Shown: positions 1 through 8,785 of the stretch, piece by piece | Numbering within the stretch: the stretch's first letter is position 1 | Layout of the letters: every line of letters starts with the position of its first letter | NCBI RefSeq assembly: GCF_905397275.1 | Contig: NZ_CAJPUY010000003.1 | Span: forward strand, 1-64,000 | DNA: 64,000 nt | Direction: 5' to 3' | Source: Cupriavidus yeoncheonensis | GTDB lineage: Bacteria > Pseudomonadota > Gammaproteobacteria > Burkholderiales > Burkholderiaceae | Notes under the pieces: model-generated | What the model saw: only the letters and a program-made list of their open reading frames with translations | Database searches by the model: none | Told to the model about the DNA's origin: nothing | Position numbers and translations under genes: made by a program

Positions 1-1
1 T

Positions 2-196
2 CCCGACTGGCTGGAAAAATGGCTCGACGAGCAGATCCGCTTCGACGAGGGCTGGGAAAAGAAAGTCATCGAACGGATCCTGCACAATATGTCGCTGCTG
101 TTCGAGCGCACCTTTGAAACGGTGCAGGACCTGAACCGCTATCGCAAGGAACTGAACGCGAGCCTGCAGGCCGGCGGTGGCGAGCAACCGGCCTGA
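2..196 (+). CDS. C-terminal end of an unidentified gene (partial)
   Basis: The window opens inside a reading frame that runs to a TGA at 194-196 and gives 64 residues beginning PDWLEKWLDEQ and ending GGGEQPA. The stretch is charged, rich in Glu, Arg, Leu and predicted helical, with no membrane segment. It is followed 26 bases later by a strong intrinsic terminator, which supports this being a real gene end. I do not recognise the family. In related genomes a large FAD-linked oxidoreductase is often found near rfaE2, but I cannot tie this tail to it. Confidence 0.7.
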   Translation, partial: PDWLEKWLDEQIRFDEGWEKKVIERILHNMSLLFERTFETVQDLNRYRKELNASLQAGGGEQPA

Positions 197-222
197 ACCC
201 CGGAATCATTCCCCGCTGACTG

Positions 223-253
223 AAAAGCCCCATCGGACCGATGGGGCTTTTTT
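223..253 (+). terminator. Intrinsic terminator of the partial first gene
   Basis: A hairpin with arms AAAAGCCCCATCGG and CCGATGGGGCTTTT around a single central A is followed by a run of six T. It lies 26 bases after the TGA of the preceding gene, the classical position for a Rho-independent terminator. Confidence 0.9.
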
Positions 254-854
254 CATTGGTGCCCGCCATTTTCACGGGCAAACCCGTCGGCATGGTTTCA
301 TCCGATCCAAATCTCGCTGACACAATCGTCGTGTAGCGATGGGGCGGATCAAGGGGTGAATGCACGCCAGGGCCGCTGCTTTGTTCGAAGGGGCCAAAGT
401 ATTACCTACAACATCGCCCGTGAAGGTAGTAACGGGCTACCACATCGCCTGGATGGTGGATCACTGTGCCCTCGTCGCCGCCTTCCATCTGGCTTTTCAC
501 GGTTTTTCACGAAATCTTTTAAATCACCTAAAAGAAAAACTAAATCACCACTCACCGTTAATGTGGTAACGAATATTGATTATTAATGTTCGTTTTTGCA
601 AACATTAGATGATTTAATCTAGTCATTTTGTAAGGGACTGAAATATACGATAAGATAATCACGCCTCCTGTCCTGGAGGGCCTTGTCGCAGTGCTCCTGG
701 CCCGAATGGGTGAGTCATCCCTCGCGCAAGCAGGGAGCCCATTCCGCATATCCACCTTTCCACAAAACATGGGAATTTCCGGATATGGCCGGTTATTCGA
801 TCGGCTGGCATTTTGATTCGGCACGCGGCAACATAATCGTCAGGGGGTTGAATA
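254..854. other. 600-base gene-free stretch with an AT-rich core
   Basis: No convincing gene is present; the short reading frames here lack codon bias and ribosome sites. The segment about 480-660 is strikingly AT-rich compared with the rest of the window, and contains an inverted repeat TAATGTT (584-590) / AACATTA (601-607) with a 10-base spacer. It precedes the LysR gene and is the likely site of that gene's promoter and operator, or the remnant of acquired DNA. Confidence 0.5.
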
Positions 855-1808
855 TTGCGTCACATTGATTTCAAGGCGCTCGATGTCTTTCTCCACGTCA
901 TGCGCCACGGCAGTATCGCCACTGCCGCCGCGGCACTCGGCATGCGCGCGCCCACGGTGGTCTACGCCATCCGCAAGCTGCGCGAAGTGACCGGCGACCC
1001 GCTCTTCCTGGAACGGCGCGGCAACCTGGTGCCGACCGCGCGTGGGCTGAAGCTGGAAAAGGCCGCCTCCGGCATGCTGCAGAACTGGCACGGCCTGATC
1101 GAACACAACCGCCAGGCGCCACGGCTGGCGGGACCGAGGCAGACCCTGCGCATCGGCTTGTCGATGGCACTCGGCGACCCGGCGCTGACGCAGATCCTGG
1201 CGGGGCTCTCGGCCGCGCTGCCGGAGCGCCAGATCGTCTCCAGCGTGCTCGACAACGGCCGGCAAGTGGGCCAGGCGCTGCGCCGGGGGCTGATCGATTG
1301 CGCGGTGACGGTCGACGGCGTGGTGTCGCTCGACGGCATCGCCACCGAGCACATGCTCATGGCGCAGCGCTGCATGATCGGCCTGCCGGCGGCGGACACC
1401 GGCCCTGGCCACGGCCAGCGCGAGCACTGGACCCTGCTCAGCGACGATGCCGACACCGACAGCCCCGTGCGGCGCTACCTGGCCGGCGCGGCGGAGGGCG
1501 TGCGGCTGACCGTGGCGCCGTCCTGGAACGGCCAGCTGGCGCTGTGGCGCTCGCGCGGCGGCCTGACGCCGGTGCTCAAGTTCAATGTGCCGTGGATCGA
1601 TGGCGCCAGCGCGGCCTACGTGACCGAGGTCCCGCCGGGCTTCCCTGCCTGGGCCAACCTGAGCCTGTTCTATCTGGCCGGGTGCGCCGATGCGCCGTGG
1701 CTCGGCACGGTGCGCCGGGAGTTGCTGGCGGTGCTGCGCGGGATCGCGGCGGCCACCATGCCGCTGCCGGCCAATGACGAGGCCTTGCCTTTGCGGCGCG
1801 CAGGCTGA
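855..1808 (+). CDS. LysR-family transcriptional regulator
   Basis: The 317-residue protein has the LysR layout: an N-terminal winged helix-turn-helix (about residues 4-62, with the A-A-A-L-G-M recognition region and the LFLERRG wing) and a C-terminal periplasmic-binding-like effector domain (about 95-300). The start is a TTG at 855, preceded by AGGGGG at 842-847 at good spacing; no ATG gives a full HTH. It stands alone between an AT-rich spacer and rfaE2, with no divergent partner gene, so its target cannot be inferred from context. The next gene starts 44 bases downstream on the same strand. Family assignment is firm; the effector is unknown. Confidence 0.88.
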   Translation: MRHIDFKALDVFLHVMRHGSIATAAAALGMRAPTVVYAIRKLREVTGDPLFLERRGNLVPTARGLKLEKAASGMLQNWHGLIEHNRQAPRLAGPRQTLRIGLSMALGDPALTQILAGLSAALPERQIVSSVLDNGRQVGQALRRGLIDCAVTVDGVVSLDGIATEHMLMAQRCMIGLPAADTGPGHGQREHWTLLSDDADTDSPVRRYLAGAAEGVRLTVAPSWNGQLALWRSRGGLTPVLKFNVPWIDGASAAYVTEVPPGFPAWANLSLFYLAGCADAPWLGTVRRELLAVLRGIAAATMPLPANDEALPLRRAG

Positions 1809-1852
1809 ATCGGCCGCCAGGGGTCGAGCCGGGGTGGGGTACCATTCCGGGG

Positions 1853-2368
1853 ATGAAAAACCTGGCCCCAGACATGTCCGTACCCGCCTTCGAATCCAAA
1901 CTGATCCTGCCCGACGATGCCGCCGCGCTGGCCGCGCGCATCGCGGCGCTGCCGCGCCCGCTGGTATTCACCAACGGCGTCTTCGATATCCTGCACCGGG
2001 GCCACGCGACCTACCTGGCCCAGGCGCGCGAGCTCGGCGCCAGCCTGGTCGTGGGCGTCAACAGCGACGGCTCGGTCCGGATGCTGGGCAAGGGCGACGA
2101 CCGCCCGCTGAACCATGAATCCGACCGCATGGCACTGCTGGCCGCGCTGGCTTCCGTGGACCTGGTGGCGATGTTCCGCGAGCAGACCCCGGTGGAGCTG
2201 ATCCGCCAGGTGCGTCCGGATATCTACGTGAAGGGCGGCGACTACGACATCGAGACGCTCGAGGAAACGCGCCTGGTGCGCAGCTGGGGCGGGCGGGCCA
2301 TCGCCATCCCCTTCCTCCACGACCGCTCCACCACCAAGCTGCTGACCAAGGTCCGGCAGCATCGTTAA
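1853..2368 (+). CDS. rfaE2: D-glycero-beta-D-manno-heptose 1-phosphate adenylyltransferase
   Basis: The 171-residue protein is a stand-alone cytidylyltransferase-like domain equivalent to the C-terminal half of HldE. It activates heptose 1-phosphate with ATP to give ADP-heptose for lipopolysaccharide inner core. The nucleotidyltransferase signature HRGH is at residues 48-51 after VFTNGVFDIL, followed by VVGVNSDGSVR, the GKGDDRP loop and the C-terminal KGGDYD motif. The kinase half is absent, as is normal where rfaE1 and rfaE2 are separate genes. An alternative in-frame ATG lies at 1874; the 1853 start is kept because the next one trims only a poorly conserved leader. Confidence 0.94.
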   Translation: MKNLAPDMSVPAFESKLILPDDAAALAARIAALPRPLVFTNGVFDILHRGHATYLAQARELGASLVVGVNSDGSVRMLGKGDDRPLNHESDRMALLAALASVDLVAMFREQTPVELIRQVRPDIYVKGGDYDIETLEETRLVRSWGGRAIAIPFLHDRSTTKLLTKVRQHR

Positions 2369-2372
2369 AGCA

Positions 2373-2389
2373 ACGGGCCCCCGGCCCGT
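2373..2389. terminator. Hairpin between convergent rfaE2 and SPOR genes
   Basis: A perfect 7-base stem ACGGGCC / GGCCCGT with loop CCC lies 5 bases after the rfaE2 stop and before the end of the convergent SPOR gene. No T tract follows on the plus strand, so termination function is only probable. Confidence 0.45.
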
Positions 2390-2419
2390 CATCCGCCTGC
2401 CTCTGCTGAAACCGGAGAC

Positions 2420-3172
2420 TCAGGTGGCGCCGCAGCTCAGCAGCGTTTCCGCGCCGTAGCGCTGGCGCATGGCGTCCAGCCGTGCGCGCGCCGCTTCGTC
2501 GGCACCGCGCACGCGCAGCCACGGGCGCGTGAACGGGCGCGGCGCATCAGCCAGCACGGCGGTGCGCACGCCCTGTCCGCGCAGCGTCTCCATGTAGTGT
2601 TCCGCGTGTTCGCGTTCGCGGAACAGGCCCAGCGACACGGTGAACGACTCCGCGTCGGGCGCGCCGCTGGTCACCACCGAATAGTCGGTCACGTTGCGGC
2701 GGCGCAGTTCGGCCAGCTTGCGTTCGAGGTTCTCGCGCGTGGGCTGGGCGGGCAGGTGGATCCACCAGCGCACCTGTTCGCGGCGCTCGAACTGCTCCAC
2801 CTGCCAGGCGCCACCGGAGAGGTCTTCGGCCGCGCGGCGCGCGGCCTGCGCGCTGAACCCGCCGATTTCCACGCACTGGCTGTCACTGCCCGCGCTCGCT
2901 ACCGCAACGACCTTGCCGGCCGGGCCGGCGCTGCGCGGAGCCGCCGCGGGGGCTGCGCCGGACGCCGGCGGCGCGGGCCGAAGCTCCATGCGCTCGGTGC
3001 GCACCTGCTGCCGCAGCCGCGCCGGTTCCCGCGGCGTGCCGAGCCAGCCCGACATCGGGTCGGGGCCGAACGCGCCCAGCACGGCCGCGAGCAGGACGAC
3101 GTTTGCCAGCAGGAGCAGCGGCAGCAGGATCGACAGCCAGTGCGGCTGGTCGGGCGGGCCAAGGCGGAACAT
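2420..3172 (-). CDS. SPOR domain-containing inner-membrane protein
   Basis: The 250-residue protein has one N-terminal membrane segment (about residues 13-36, rich in Leu, Val and Ala), a Pro/Ala-rich periplasmic linker, and a C-terminal SPOR-like region (about 160-235, VSLGLFREREHAEHYMETL). SPOR domains bind denuded glycan strands at the division septum, so a septal or peptidoglycan-associated role is inferred. The middle part (about 85-150) is an additional folded segment with the motif CVEIGGFS, which resembles the start of a second SPOR-like unit. It lies 86 bases downstream of coaX on the same strand and may share its transcript. Confidence 0.75.
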   Translation of the reverse strand: MFRLGPPDQPHWLSILLPLLLLANVVLLAAVLGAFGPDPMSGWLGTPREPARLRQQVRTERMELRPAPPASGAAPAAAPRSAGPAGKVVAVASAGSDSQCVEIGGFSAQAARRAAEDLSGGAWQVEQFERREQVRWWIHLPAQPTRENLERKLAELRRRNVTDYSVVTSGAPDAESFTVSLGLFREREHAEHYMETLRGQGVRTAVLADAPRPFTRPWLRVRGADEAARARLDAMRQRYGAETLLSCGAT

Positions 3173-3258
3173 GGGGCGGGGCGGTGTGAAAAGGTCGACG
3201 CGTAGACGAATGCGGGCGGATCCTGCCGGGCCTGGCGATGACGGCGGCGGCGCGGCGC

Positions 3259-4095
3259 TCAGGCCGTTGCCATCGCATGCAGCCCGAGCAGCACGAGATT
3301 ATCGTGCATCTCGAACGGCACGGCGAGCGCGCCAGCCAGCGCCTGCCGCGCGCCGCCCGACAGCAGGCAGCGCGTGGGGCCGCGCTCGCTCAGCGTGCGC
3401 CAGGTCCGCTCCACGGCGCCGGCCTGCGCGGCCAGGCAGCCCGCGGCAATGGCGTCATGCGTGTTGTCAGCCCACGACAGGCGCGTGGCGGCTGCGGTTC
3501 CGGTATCCTCCACGTCCAGCGCCGGCAGTTGCGCCGTGTTGCGCGCCAGCGCGCCGAGCATCAGCGCCAGGCCCGGCAGGATCAGCCCGCCTTCGAAGCA
3601 CGCCTGGCCGCCCGGCTGCGCCGTGACGATATCGAGGGTGGTGGCGGTGCCCGCCGTGACGATCAGCAGGGTTTCGCCGGGTAGCCAGCGGTGCGCGCCG
3701 ACGCCGCCGACCCAGCGGTCCACGCCGAGCTGCGTGGGTTCGCGGTAGCCGTTGACGAGGTCGCCGTGGGCGGCCGCGCTGCGCACCCATTGCACCGCGG
3801 GGCATGCGCCGAACGCCGCCACGAGCGCGGCGTCGACCCGAGTGGCAATCACCGGTCCCGCGACATTGGTAACCCACACCGATGGCATCGGCCCGTTGCC
3901 GCGCAGGTCGCGCAGGCCGCGCAATGCGCCAGCCAGCGCGTTCATCGCGCCCTCTTCGGTGTGCGCAACGGCGCCACAGTGCTGCCATGGCGTGGGCAGG
4001 TGCCCCGGCTCGGCCACGGACGCCCGGCCGGCATCGCACCAGGCCCATTTCAGGCGTGTATTGCCGATATCGATCAGCAGCACCGGCGCGCTCAT
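3259..4095 (-). CDS. coaX: Type III pantothenate kinase
   Basis: The 278-residue protein phosphorylates pantothenate in the first step of coenzyme A synthesis. It shows the ASKHA-fold phosphate loop [12 protein letters not shown] at the N-terminus, the GVDRW motif in the middle and the [11 protein letters not shown] motif near residue 140, all diagnostic of CoaX rather than CoaA. The ATG at 4095 overlaps the TGA of birA as ATGA (4092-4095), so translation is coupled. A longer reading frame continues upstream but covers birA and lacks family similarity. The birA-coaX pair is a well-known betaproteobacterial arrangement. Confidence 0.95.
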   Translation of the reverse strand: MSAPVLLIDIGNTRLKWAWCDAGRASVAEPGHLPTPWQHCGAVAHTEEGAMNALAGALRGLRDLRGNGPMPSVWVTNVAGPVIATRVDAALVAAFGACPAVQWVRSAAAHGDLVNGYREPTQLGVDRWVGGVGAHRWLPGETLLIVTAGTATTLDIVTAQPGGQACFEGGLILPGLALMLGALARNTAQLPALDVEDTGTAAATRLSWADNTHDAIAAGCLAAQAGAVERTWRTLSERGPTRCLLSGGARQALAGALAVPFEMHDNLVLLGLHAMATA

Positions 4096-4967
4096 GCCGC
4101 GCCTCCGGCGGGCCGCAGCGACAGCTCGCCGCTGGTGATGCGTTCCAGCCCGGCCGGCGTTTCCAGCAGCAGCTGACCGTCGCCATCGACGCCGCGCGCG
4201 ATGCCTTCGGCCAGCACCTTGCCGTCGTGCAGCAGGCGTACCGGCTGGTCGCGATAGGCGTCCAGTGCGGACCACTGCGCGGCCATGGGCGCGAAGCCCT
4301 GCGCCAGGAACAGCTCCCGCATCGCACCCAGCCGCGCGAGCACGGCGGCCAGCAGCCCGGTCGCGTCGCGCCGCGCGTCGAAGCCCGGCACGGCTTCGGC
4401 CACGCCGGCCAGTCCGCGTCCGAGTGCGACCTCCATCTGCGGATCGCGCACCAGGTTCAGGCCGATGCCGACCACCGCCCAGACGCGTTGCGGGCCGGCC
4501 GGCACGGCCTCGATCAGGATGCCGGCAAGCTTGCGCCCGTCGATCTGCAGGTCATTCGGCCATTTCAGGCCGACGCGCGCGCCCAGGCCCGCGTCGACAT
4601 CGCCAAGCGCCTGCGCGAGCGCCAGCCCGACGGCCAGGCTCAGGCCGCTCAACTGCGACGGCGCCAGCGCCAGCGGCAGCGCCACCGAGAACGTCAGCCC
4701 CGCCTGCCCCTGCCACGGACGGCCCTGCCGGCCGCGGCCGGCGGTCTGGCGGTAGGCCAGGCGCAGCGTGCCGGCCTCCGACCACGGCGCTTGCCGGCAG
4801 GCCAGCGTCAGGTCGGCGTTGGTGGAGCCGGTTTCTTCGACCAGGTCGAGCGTCCACCCCTGCAGCGACTGGGGCAATTGCGCACGCAGGGCGGCGGCGT
4901 CGATGCGCCAGGATTGCGCGTTGGCGGGCTGCGGATCGGGGGCGGCGGTCATGGGAATGCGAGGCAT
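4092..4967 (-). CDS. birA: Biotin--[acetyl-CoA-carboxylase] ligase
   Basis: The protein (about 291 residues from the first ATG; a second ATG at 4952 is also possible) attaches biotin to carrier proteins such as AccB. It carries the biotinyl-AMP binding motif [10 protein letters not shown], the EETGSTNAD segment and [17 protein letters not shown], followed by the short C-terminal SH3-like domain. The N-terminal winged helix of E. coli BirA is missing, so this is a monofunctional ligase that should not repress bio genes directly. It is first in the coupled birA-coaX unit. Confidence 0.94.
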   Translation of the reverse strand: MPRIPMTAAPDPQPANAQSWRIDAAALRAQLPQSLQGWTLDLVEETGSTNADLTLACRQAPWSEAGTLRLAYRQTAGRGRQGRPWQGQAGLTFSVALPLALAPSQLSGLSLAVGLALAQALGDVDAGLGARVGLKWPNDLQIDGRKLAGILIEAVPAGPQRVWAVVGIGLNLVRDPQMEVALGRGLAGVAEAVPGFDARRDATGLLAAVLARLGAMRELFLAQGFAPMAAQWSALDAYRDQPVRLLHDGKVLAEGIARGVDGDGQLLLETPAGLERITSGELSLRPAGGAA

Positions 4968-5110
4968 GGACGTGGCAAGCGCGTGGCAAGGGCGTGGAAA
5001 GCCGATAAGCGGCGCCGGTCTCGCCGGCCCGGGAACCGCCGTGATGCAAGCGCCGGTTCCAAGGCCGCATTGTAGCCGCGGGCGCCCTTTCCTCGCGCCA
5101 CCCCGGCCTG

Positions 5111-5134
5111 TGGCTTAGAATCGGGACTAAGCCA
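5111..5134 (+). promoter_or_regulatory. Inverted repeat just upstream of the MCE operon
   Basis: TGGCTTAG (5111-5118) and CTAAGCCA (5127-5134) form a perfect 8-base inverted repeat with an 8-base spacer, ending 16 bases before the TTG start at 5151. The repeat includes TAGAAT (5116-5121), a fair -10 element, but no convincing -35 is seen. It may be an operator or a leader hairpin; this is inference. Confidence 0.4.
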
Positions 5135-5150
5135 TCACATTGTCCACCCC

Positions 5151-6281
5151 TTGGAAAGCCAGACGACGCCTGCCTTCGACATCACGCGCCAGGACGGAAC
5201 CGTCAGCGTTCAGCTGTGTGGCGACTGGACCGCGCTCGCGCTGGCCGGGTGCCACGAGGCGCGCACCATGCGCTCGCGGCTGCACGCGTTGACGGAGGCG
5301 CCCGAGGACGCCCACTGGTCGCTGGCCGGCGTGGACAAGCTCGACCACGTGGGCGGGCAGCTGCTATGGCAGGCCTGGAACGGCAAGCTGCCGGAGCGGC
5401 TCGAAGCGAGCCAGGGCCAGCGCCGCGTGTTCGAGCGCATTGCCAATCTGCACAGCGATGGCTGGAAGAAGCATATCGTCGAGCGGTTCAACCCGATCAC
5501 GGTGTTCGGCGGCTCGGTGTTGTCGTTCGGCGCGCAGGCCGCCAACGGCATCAGCATGCTCGGACAGCTCGCCTTCGACCTGATCCGCTTCGCGCGCGTG
5601 CCGCAGCGCGGACCGTGGCGCGAGATTTCGGCCAATATCTACAACATCGGCTACAAGGCGCTCGGCATCACGGCACTGGTCGGTTTCCTGATCGGCGTCG
5701 TGCTGTCATACCTGTCGGCCAACCAGCTGCGCACGTTCGGGGCGAGCACCTTCATCGTCAACATCCTCGGCATGGCCGTGATCCGCGAGCTTGGTCCGGT
5801 TCTGGCCGCGATCCTGGTCGCCGGGCGCTCGGGCTCGGCCATCACCGCGCAGATCGGCGTGATGCGCGTGACCGAGGAGCTCGACGCCATGCGCGTCATG
5901 GGCATTTCCCACGGCTTCCGCCTGATCATGCCGCGCGTGGTCGCGCTGGCGGTGTGCATGCCGCTGCTGGTGGCGTGGACAGACGTGCTGGCACTGGCCG
6001 GCGGCATCCTCGCCGCGCGCATGCAGCTCGGCATCAGCCCGACGTTTTTCCTGCGTGCGCTGCCCGACGCCGTGCCCGTGGCCAACCTGTGGCTGGGCCT
6101 GGGCAAGGGGGTGGCCTTCGGCATGCTGATCGGGCTGGCGGCCTGCCACTTCGGGCTGCGTATCAGACCCAATACCCAAAGCCTGGGCGAAGGCACCACG
6201 GCCTCGGTCGTTGTGTCGATCACCATCGTGATCATTGCCGATGCCATCTTCGCCGTGATGTTCAAGGACGTGGGCCTGTGA
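5151..6281 (+). CDS. MlaE-family lipid ABC transporter permease with STAS-like N-terminus
   Basis: The 376-residue protein combines an N-terminal STAS-like cytoplasmic part (about 1-115) with a MlaE/YrbE permease domain (about 155-370). The permease signature lies in the segment ELGPVLAAILVAGRSGS and the following EELDAMRVMGI, with about five membrane helices. It would be the inner-membrane channel of an MCE system moving phospholipids or other lipids between membranes. The start is TTG at 5151; no ATG or GTG in frame preserves the N-terminal domain. Its TGA overlaps the region of the next start (GTG 6278 or ATG 6284), so the operon is tightly coupled. Confidence 0.9.
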   Translation: MESQTTPAFDITRQDGTVSVQLCGDWTALALAGCHEARTMRSRLHALTEAPEDAHWSLAGVDKLDHVGGQLLWQAWNGKLPERLEASQGQRRVFERIANLHSDGWKKHIVERFNPITVFGGSVLSFGAQAANGISMLGQLAFDLIRFARVPQRGPWREISANIYNIGYKALGITALVGFLIGVVLSYLSANQLRTFGASTFIVNILGMAVIRELGPVLAAILVAGRSGSAITAQIGVMRVTEELDAMRVMGISHGFRLIMPRVVALAVCMPLLVAWTDVLALAGGILAARMQLGISPTFFLRALPDAVPVANLWLGLGKGVAFGMLIGLAACHFGLRIRPNTQSLGEGTTASVVVSITIVIIADAIFAVMFKDVGL

Positions 6282-6283
6282 TT

Positions 6284-7135
6284 ATGACCGTCACCCCCGC
6301 GACCGCCACCCCCGACGTGTCACCGGCCCCCGCGCGCGGCGATGCCGTCATCGAAGTACACGACCTGGTCAAGCGCTATGGCAAGGCCGTCGTGCACGAC
6401 GGGGTGAACCTGGACGTCTACCGCGGCGAAGTCCTGTCCATCGTGGGCGGCTCGGGCAGTGGCAAGACGGTGCTGCTGCGGCAGATCGTCGGGCTGGAGC
6501 GGCCCACGTCGGGGTCGATCCGCGTCTTTGGCGAGGATCCGACCCGCCTGAAGTCCGCACAGCTGCAGGCACTGCGCAATCGCTGGGGCCTGCAGTTCCA
6601 GGGCGGGGCGCTGTTCTCGGCATTGTCGGTCATCGACAACATCGCGCTGCCGCTGCGTGAACTCCGGGCCCTGCCCGACAATCTCATCTGCCAGGCAGCC
6701 TTGCTCAAGCTGCAGATGGTCGGCCTGACAGCGCGCGATGCCGACAAGATGCCGTCGGACCTTTCCGGCGGCATGACCAAGCGCGTGGCGCTGGCGCGCG
6801 CGCTGGCGCTGGAGCCGGAACTGCTGTTCCTGGACGAGCCCACCGCCGGCCTGGACCCGATGGCCTCCGACGGTTACGTGGAGTTGATTCGCGAGTTGCG
6901 CCGCGAACTGGGACTGACCGTGGTGATGATCACGCACGACCTCGACACGCTGGTGGCGCTGTCCGACCGCGTGGCCGTGCTCGCCGACCACAAGGTGGTG
7001 GCCGCGGCGCCGATCGAGGAAGTCGTCAAGGTGGACCATCCGTTCATCCACGAGTACTTCCTCGGCGAACGGGCGCAGCGCGCGATGCAGGCCCTGCAGC
7101 CGGCCTCCGGCGGCGCGCAACCTGGAGAACAATGA
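6284..7135 (+). CDS. MCE-system ABC transporter ATP-binding protein (MlaF-like)
   Basis: The 283-residue ATPase has Walker A GGSGSGKT (residues 55-62), the ABC signature LSGGM, Walker B LLFLDEPTAGLDP and the switch histidine in MITHDLDTL. It would power the MlaE-type permease encoded immediately upstream. The reading frame is open far upstream over the permease gene, but that part has no similarity; ATG 6284 (or the overlapping GTG 6278) is the real start. The stop overlaps the next ATG as ATGA at 7132-7135, indicating coupled translation with the MCE protein. Confidence 0.93.
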   Translation: MTVTPATATPDVSPAPARGDAVIEVHDLVKRYGKAVVHDGVNLDVYRGEVLSIVGGSGSGKTVLLRQIVGLERPTSGSIRVFGEDPTRLKSAQLQALRNRWGLQFQGGALFSALSVIDNIALPLRELRALPDNLICQAALLKLQMVGLTARDADKMPSDLSGGMTKRVALARALALEPELLFLDEPTAGLDPMASDGYVELIRELRRELGLTVVMITHDLDTLVALSDRVAVLADHKVVAAAPIEEVVKVDHPFIHEYFLGERAQRAMQALQPASGGAQPGEQ

Positions 7136-8073
7136 TGGAAAACAAGTCACACGCATTCCTCGCCGGCCTGTTCACGATCGGCCTGGCCGTGCTGGTGCTG
7201 TTCGCGATTTTCTGGTTCAGCAGCGACCACGCCGTGCGCGTGCCGTACGACCTGATCACGCGCTCCACGGTGAACGGCCTGGGCCCGCAGGCGGACGTGA
7301 AGTACCGCGGCCTGGAAGTGGGCAAGGTGGTGTCGATCCGCTTCGACCCGCAGGTGCCCGGCCAGATCATCGTGCGCGTCAGCGTGAACCAGGACACGCC
7401 GATCACGCGCACCACGTACGCCACGCTGGGCTTCCAGGGCGTGACCGGCATCGCCTACGTGCAGCTCGACGACACCGCCGCGGAGGAAGGCACTGTTACG
7501 TCGCCGCCGCTGCACACATCGCCCAAGGCCGTGGCACGCATCGCCATGCGGCCCGGCTTCTTCGAGGAACTGGAAAAGCGCGGCGACTCGCTGCTCACGC
7601 AGGTCGAGACCATCATGACCTCGCTCAACGACATGTTCCAGACCAACAACCGGGCCGAGCTGATGGCGGCCATCCGCTCGATCCACAAGACCGGCGAGGA
7701 CTATTCGCGCCTGTCTGCATCCCTTGCGCCGGCCGCGGCGCGGCTGCCGCAGGTGGCCGAGAACCTCAACATGACGCTGCAATCGACACGCCGGCTCACG
7801 CAGGAACTGGCCAACCCGAACGGCACGGTGCTGCGCACGGTCGATACGGTCGGACACGACCTGCAGGGCGCGTCCGAGTCGATCCAGTCCGCCGCCGGTA
7901 CGCTCAGCCAGGAGACGCTGCCACAGATCAACGGCCTGGCACGCGACGCGCGTCAGACCGCGCGCACCTTCGAACGCGCCGCCGGACAGTTCAGCGACAG
8001 CCCGAACAGCCTGCTGTTCGGCTCGCCAACGCCGGTGCCGGGTCCGGGCGAGCCCGGCTTCAGCGCCCCGTGA
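7132..8073 (+). CDS. MCE-domain (MlaD-family) lipid-binding protein
   Basis: The 313-residue protein has one N-terminal membrane anchor (about 7-28) and an MCE domain (about 40-118) with the typical STVNGLGPQADVKYRGLEVG segment and GITGIAYVQL-like strand (here QGVTGIAYVQLD). A long helical C-terminal part (about 150-300) follows, longer than in E. coli MlaD and closer to the needle-forming MCE proteins. It should hexamerise in the periplasm and shuttle lipids to or from the permease. Two start codons, 7132 and 7135, are equally possible; CTGGAGA lies upstream. Confidence 0.92.
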   Translation: MMENKSHAFLAGLFTIGLAVLVLFAIFWFSSDHAVRVPYDLITRSTVNGLGPQADVKYRGLEVGKVVSIRFDPQVPGQIIVRVSVNQDTPITRTTYATLGFQGVTGIAYVQLDDTAAEEGTVTSPPLHTSPKAVARIAMRPGFFEELEKRGDSLLTQVETIMTSLNDMFQTNNRAELMAAIRSIHKTGEDYSRLSASLAPAAARLPQVAENLNMTLQSTRRLTQELANPNGTVLRTVDTVGHDLQGASESIQSAAGTLSQETLPQINGLARDARQTARTFERAAGQFSDSPNSLLFGSPTPVPGPGEPGFSAP

Positions 8074-8137
8074 TTGTCGTGACCGCAGTGACCGCCGCGA
8101 CCAATATGCCAGCCCTGATGACCCACCGAGGCCGATC

Positions 8138-8773
8138 GTGACATCGACACCAGCCCTGCCCACTGCCCGCCGCGCCGCCAGGACTCTGTTCGCCGCGCTG
8201 GCCATTGTGTCCGCCCTGGCGGGCTGCGCGCTGACCCGTTCGTCGCCGCCCGTCACCACCTATGACCTGGGGCCGCCGCTGTCCATCGAGAATTCGGCCG
8301 GCACGCTCGCGAAGCTGCCGAAGCTGAGAATCGCCCAGACCGAAGGCCCGACATGGATGGAAAGCAATGCGCTGTTTTACCGCCTGCAGTACTCGCAGGC
8401 GCAGCGGATGCAGTCCTATGCCACGCAGCGCTGGGTGATCCCGCCCACGCAGCTGTTCGACGGCCGCCTGCGCGAAGCCGTGGCCGCGCGCGGCGCGCTC
8501 ACGTGGTTTGGCGATACCTCCGTGCCCGCACTCAAGATCGACATGCTCGAGTTCGAGCAGGTGTTCGACAGTGCCACCGAAAGCCGCGGCGTAGTGCGCG
8601 TGCGCGCCACCGTGTACCACCATGGCATGATCGGCCAGCAGACCTTCGCCGCACGCGAGCCGGCGCCCAGCGCCGACGGCGCGGGTGGCGTCAAGGCGCT
8701 GGCGGACAGCACCGACAAGGTCATCGCCGACATGCTGGCGTGGGCGGCCACGCTGCCCCTGCAGGGCAAGTAG
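8138..8773 (+). CDS. ABC-type transport auxiliary lipoprotein (PqiC-like)
   Basis: The 211-residue product starts at GTG 8138 with a lipoprotein signal peptide; the lipobox ends at LAGC, making Cys30 the lipidated residue. The mature part (YDLGPP near residue 44, LPKLRIAQ, then AMQ-type beta structure) matches the family of outer-membrane lipoproteins that accompany MCE transporters, as PqiC does for PqiB. Its position as the fourth gene of the MCE operon supports the role of docking the periplasmic lipid channel at the outer membrane. Confidence 0.85.
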   Translation: MTSTPALPTARRAARTLFAALAIVSALAGCALTRSSPPVTTYDLGPPLSIENSAGTLAKLPKLRIAQTEGPTWMESNALFYRLQYSQAQRMQSYATQRWVIPPTQLFDGRLREAVAARGALTWFGDTSVPALKIDMLEFEQVFDSATESRGVVRVRATVYHHGMIGQQTFAAREPAPSADGAGGVKALADSTDKVIADMLAWAATLPLQGK

Positions 8774-8785
8774 GACAACAGCACC

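Noticed and set aside
356..586. Small plus-strand frames in the first intergenic region
   Set aside because: Two overlapping frames, neither with a ribosome site, codon bias or a recognised family.
5216..6283. Long N-terminal extension of the ATPase frame over the permease gene
   Set aside because: The extension is Arg-rich and without similarity; the real ATPase starts at 6284 with the usual N-terminal strand.
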